Of a stretch of DNA of 64,000 nt, positions 62,356 to 64,000 are shown piece by piece (within the stretch, counting starts at the first letter, position 1; each line of letters begins with the position of its first letter). The position numbers were made by a program, and so were the translations under genes. This DNA comes from Bdellovibrionales bacterium RIFOXYC1_FULL_37_79 (GTDB lineage Bacteria > Bdellovibrionota > Bacteriovoracia > Bacteriovoracales > Bacteriovoracaceae), in assembly GCA_001770015.1 (NCBI GenBank), contig MEQB01000031.1:1-64000 (forward strand). Reading direction: 5' to 3'. A model generated the notes under the pieces. That model ran no database searches. It had not been told where the DNA came from and saw nothing but the letters and a program-made list of their open reading frames with translations.

Positions 62356-63808
62356 TTTCTTGAGCTACTTTTTCTACAGCGATCTCCATTTCTGCTTTTG
62401 ACAAGAAAGCGTAACCAATTTTAAATCCATGAGAGTGCGGCTCACTAAAAAAAGCATTCTTGGATAATTGGATCAATACACCTTGCGCTTTAAGTTTTAC
62501 CAATAGTTGGTCAAGATTAACTCGCTTGGGAAGTTCCAACCAAAGCACCGGGCCACCACCTGGAGTTGTCCATTTTACCTCCTCAGGCATCTGCTCACGC
62601 AATAAACTCAAACAATATTGATAACGAATATCCAATTCTTTTTGTACATATTTCAAATGAGCATCATAGTACCCCCGATCTAAAAATTCAAAGAGTGCAG
62701 CCTCAATAATTCCCGGAACTGCGATGGTAGAAACTCTTTTTGCCATCATAAGTGGCCCGATCGTCTTTTCATTTGCAGCAATATAACCAAGTCGTAGCGA
62801 TGGTAACACTTTTTTGGTAAAGGAATTCATATAAAGCACATTACTGCCTCCCATCGCACGTAGTCCTGGTTTAAATTCCGAATAAGAAAGCATCTCGGCT
62901 CCCCAATCATCTTCTAAAATTCCAAAATTAAATTCTTTGGCCCAATTAACAATACTTGAAATTTCCAGACTGGAATAAGAGTAGCCGTTAGGATTTTGAA
63001 AACTAGTTGTAAGATAAACCAAGCCTGGTCGATGTTCGGCTAAGCGTTTTTGCCAAATATTCGCATCAATCCCAATAAAAGGATCTATCGGAAGACCAAA
63101 GGTTTTCATGCCATTCATCTCCAATAAATATTTTCCCAAGTGGTATGAGGGATCTTCGGTACCAACCACTTTGGAGGCTAGAGCACGCGTCACTAAATCC
63201 AGCGCCTGCTGAGATCCGCTGGTAAGAATAATATGATCCATATCCACTTCTATTCCACGATTTTTCAAGCGAGCAGCAATTTTTTTTCGAAGGGCCGGCA
63301 TACCTTGATGATCATGAAATTCAGGAATGCCTGGAGATTTTAATACGGACCGAAAACAGGCCGTCAATTTATCCTTTGGTAAAATTCTTGGATCAATAAA
63401 TACTGAACTTAAATTGATAGCATCATGATCTTTAAATCTAATAAATTCATCATATGAAATTTTTTTAAATTCAAGAGCTGGAACATTAATCGGATTATCA
63501 AACAAGCGCGGTTTTTCTCCCCTGGTTACAAAAAATCCCGAACGATCTCTACTTTCAACCAACCCTTGGGCGCGTAATTCATCATAAGCAGTCTGAATAG
63601 TATTTTTTGAAAGGCCTAGTTGATGTGCCAGTGCTCTCACTGGAGGAAGACGACACCCCTTAAAATGATGATCCGAGAGAATTTGATCCTTGATAAGTGT
63701 CACTAATTGCTCAATACTCAAATGTCTGCCTGAATTCTTAGTATCAAGATTAAATCTAATATAGGGTGGCCTTTCTATAATGCACTCCTTAAAAAAGAAC
63801 TGTCCCAC
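62336..63808 (-). CDS. pdxR: MocR/GntR-family regulator, probably PdxR
   Basis: A protein of up to 490 residues. N-terminal GntR winged helix (LPPVRALAHQLGLSKNTIQT, about 53-72), then an aminotransferase-I fold (about 110-480) with the PLP Lys in NSFTKKVLPSLRLGY. MocR proteins sense pyridoxal phosphate. The divergent neighbour begins PdxS, the vitamin B6 synthase, so this is most likely the PdxR activator. The start is uncertain: a perfect AAGGAG lies at about residue 7, ahead of an ATT codon, while GTG 63808 lacks a ribosome site. Confidence 0.85.
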   Translation of the reverse strand: MGQFFFKECIIERPPYIRFNLDTKNSGRHLSIEQLVTLIKDQILSDHHFKGCRLPPVRALAHQLGLSKNTIQTAYDELRAQGLVESRDRSGFFVTRGEKPRLFDNPINVPALEFKKISYDEFIRFKDHDAINLSSVFIDPRILPKDKLTACFRSVLKSPGIPEFHDHQGMPALRKKIAARLKNRGIEVDMDHIILTSGSQQALDLVTRALASKVVGTEDPSYHLGKYLLEMNGMKTFGLPIDPFIGIDANIWQKRLAEHRPGLVYLTTSFQNPNGYSYSSLEISSIVNWAKEFNFGILEDDWGAEMLSYSEFKPGLRAMGGSNVLYMNSFTKKVLPSLRLGYIAANEKTIGPLMMAKRVSTIAVPGIIEAALFEFLDRGYYDAHLKYVQKELDIRYQYCLSLLREQMPEEVKWTTPGGGPVLWLELPKRVNLDQLLVKLKAQGVLIQLSKNAFFSEPHSHGFKIGYAFLSKAEMEIAVEKVAQEIRKLMS

Positions 63809-63910
63809 AATGTTTTTTTATTCTGTCCCTTCTTTTACAAGCTGTTTTGTATCATACTCCAAAAACAAATTGCTGAACAGCCTATGACGATAGGCAAAAG
63901 GAGTTATTCC

Positions 63911-64000
63911 ATGAATAAATCATCAACCCAAACTCATATTAATTTAAAAACTGGTCTTGCCGAAATGTTGAAAAAAGGCGTCATAATGGATGTGGTAAAC
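63911..64000 (+). CDS. pdxS: Pyridoxal 5'-phosphate synthase PdxS, N-terminus (cut by window end)
   Basis: Thirty codons from ATG 63911, open to the edge, with AAGGAG upstream. It ends LKTGLAEMLKKGVIMDVVN, the highly conserved start of PdxS/Snz (GLA.M.KGGVIMDVVN). PdxS builds PLP from ribose 5-phosphate, glyceraldehyde 3-phosphate and ammonia from PdxT. It is divergent from the MocR/PdxR-like gene, sharing a roughly 100-bp control region (63809-63910). Confidence 0.9.
   Translation, partial: MNKSSTQTHINLKTGLAEMLKKGVIMDVVN

Overview
The window is about 64 kb of AT-rich bacterial DNA. Four gene sets point to a Gram-negative cell: a YdbH-YnbE-YdbL outer-membrane set, an AmpG-type muropeptide transporter, lipoproteins with lipoboxes, and many signal peptides. 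The low GC, together with an archaeal-type AspRS, Cys-paired Sel1 proteins, a degenerate receiver/HD-GYP-like regulator and propeller proteins, suggests Bdellovibrionota (Bacteriovorax-like). That taxonomic placement is inference; there is no rRNA gene in the window to prove it. I saw no tRNA or rRNA genes and no CRISPR array.

Positions 1-22.6 kb form an accessory island, almost all on the minus strand. In order it holds: the edge of an IS66-like gene; a type IIG restriction-modification enzyme with a small partner; a stand-alone reverse transcriptase preceded on its sense strand by 2.35 perfect copies of a 376-bp unit; a GIY-YIG/NUMOD homing-type nuclease; a KAP-family NTPase; a two-gene cassette (membrane protein plus proteasome-like Ntn hydrolase) bracketed by near-identical 27-bp repeats; a tyrosine recombinase; a secreted zinc metalloprotease; a divergent HTH/unknown pair; a serine-recombinase remnant; a three-gene type II restriction-modification operon (HTH, REase, MTase); an XRE/membrane-protein pair; decayed ImmA/IrrE and PIN genes; and a KilA-N protein. 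The content and the decay are typical of a defence island or integrated mobile DNA.

From about 23 kb onward the content looks like ordinary chromosome. It includes an alcohol dehydrogenase, a DUF2089 pair, an aspS-cysS operon, copA, a cation/proton antiporter, a NifX-like protein, tag, an ArsR operon with a tiny Cys-rich protein (37298-37459), ydbH-ynbE-ydbL, an SPFH protein, a sensor kinase, a propeller protein, a coiled-coil protein, bcp, rhlE, an RNB exonuclease coupled to a subtilase, a HAD hydrolase, an AmpG-like transporter, an HD-domain regulator, a Sel1/Hcp-like protein, and a MocR/PdxR-type regulator facing the start of pdxS at the right edge.

The most exciting local signals are three. 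(1) Upstream of the aspS-cysS operon is what looks like a complete transcription attenuator: a short leader ORF containing Cys-Asp-Cys-Asp-Asp codons, an intrinsic terminator immediately before aspS, and a possible competing antiterminator pairing. The codons match exactly the two amino acids whose tRNA synthetases follow. (2) The reverse transcriptase has an upstream tandem array that may be a repeated structured RNA. (3) The island carries a proteasome-like hydrolase with a membrane partner inside a repeat-flanked cassette.
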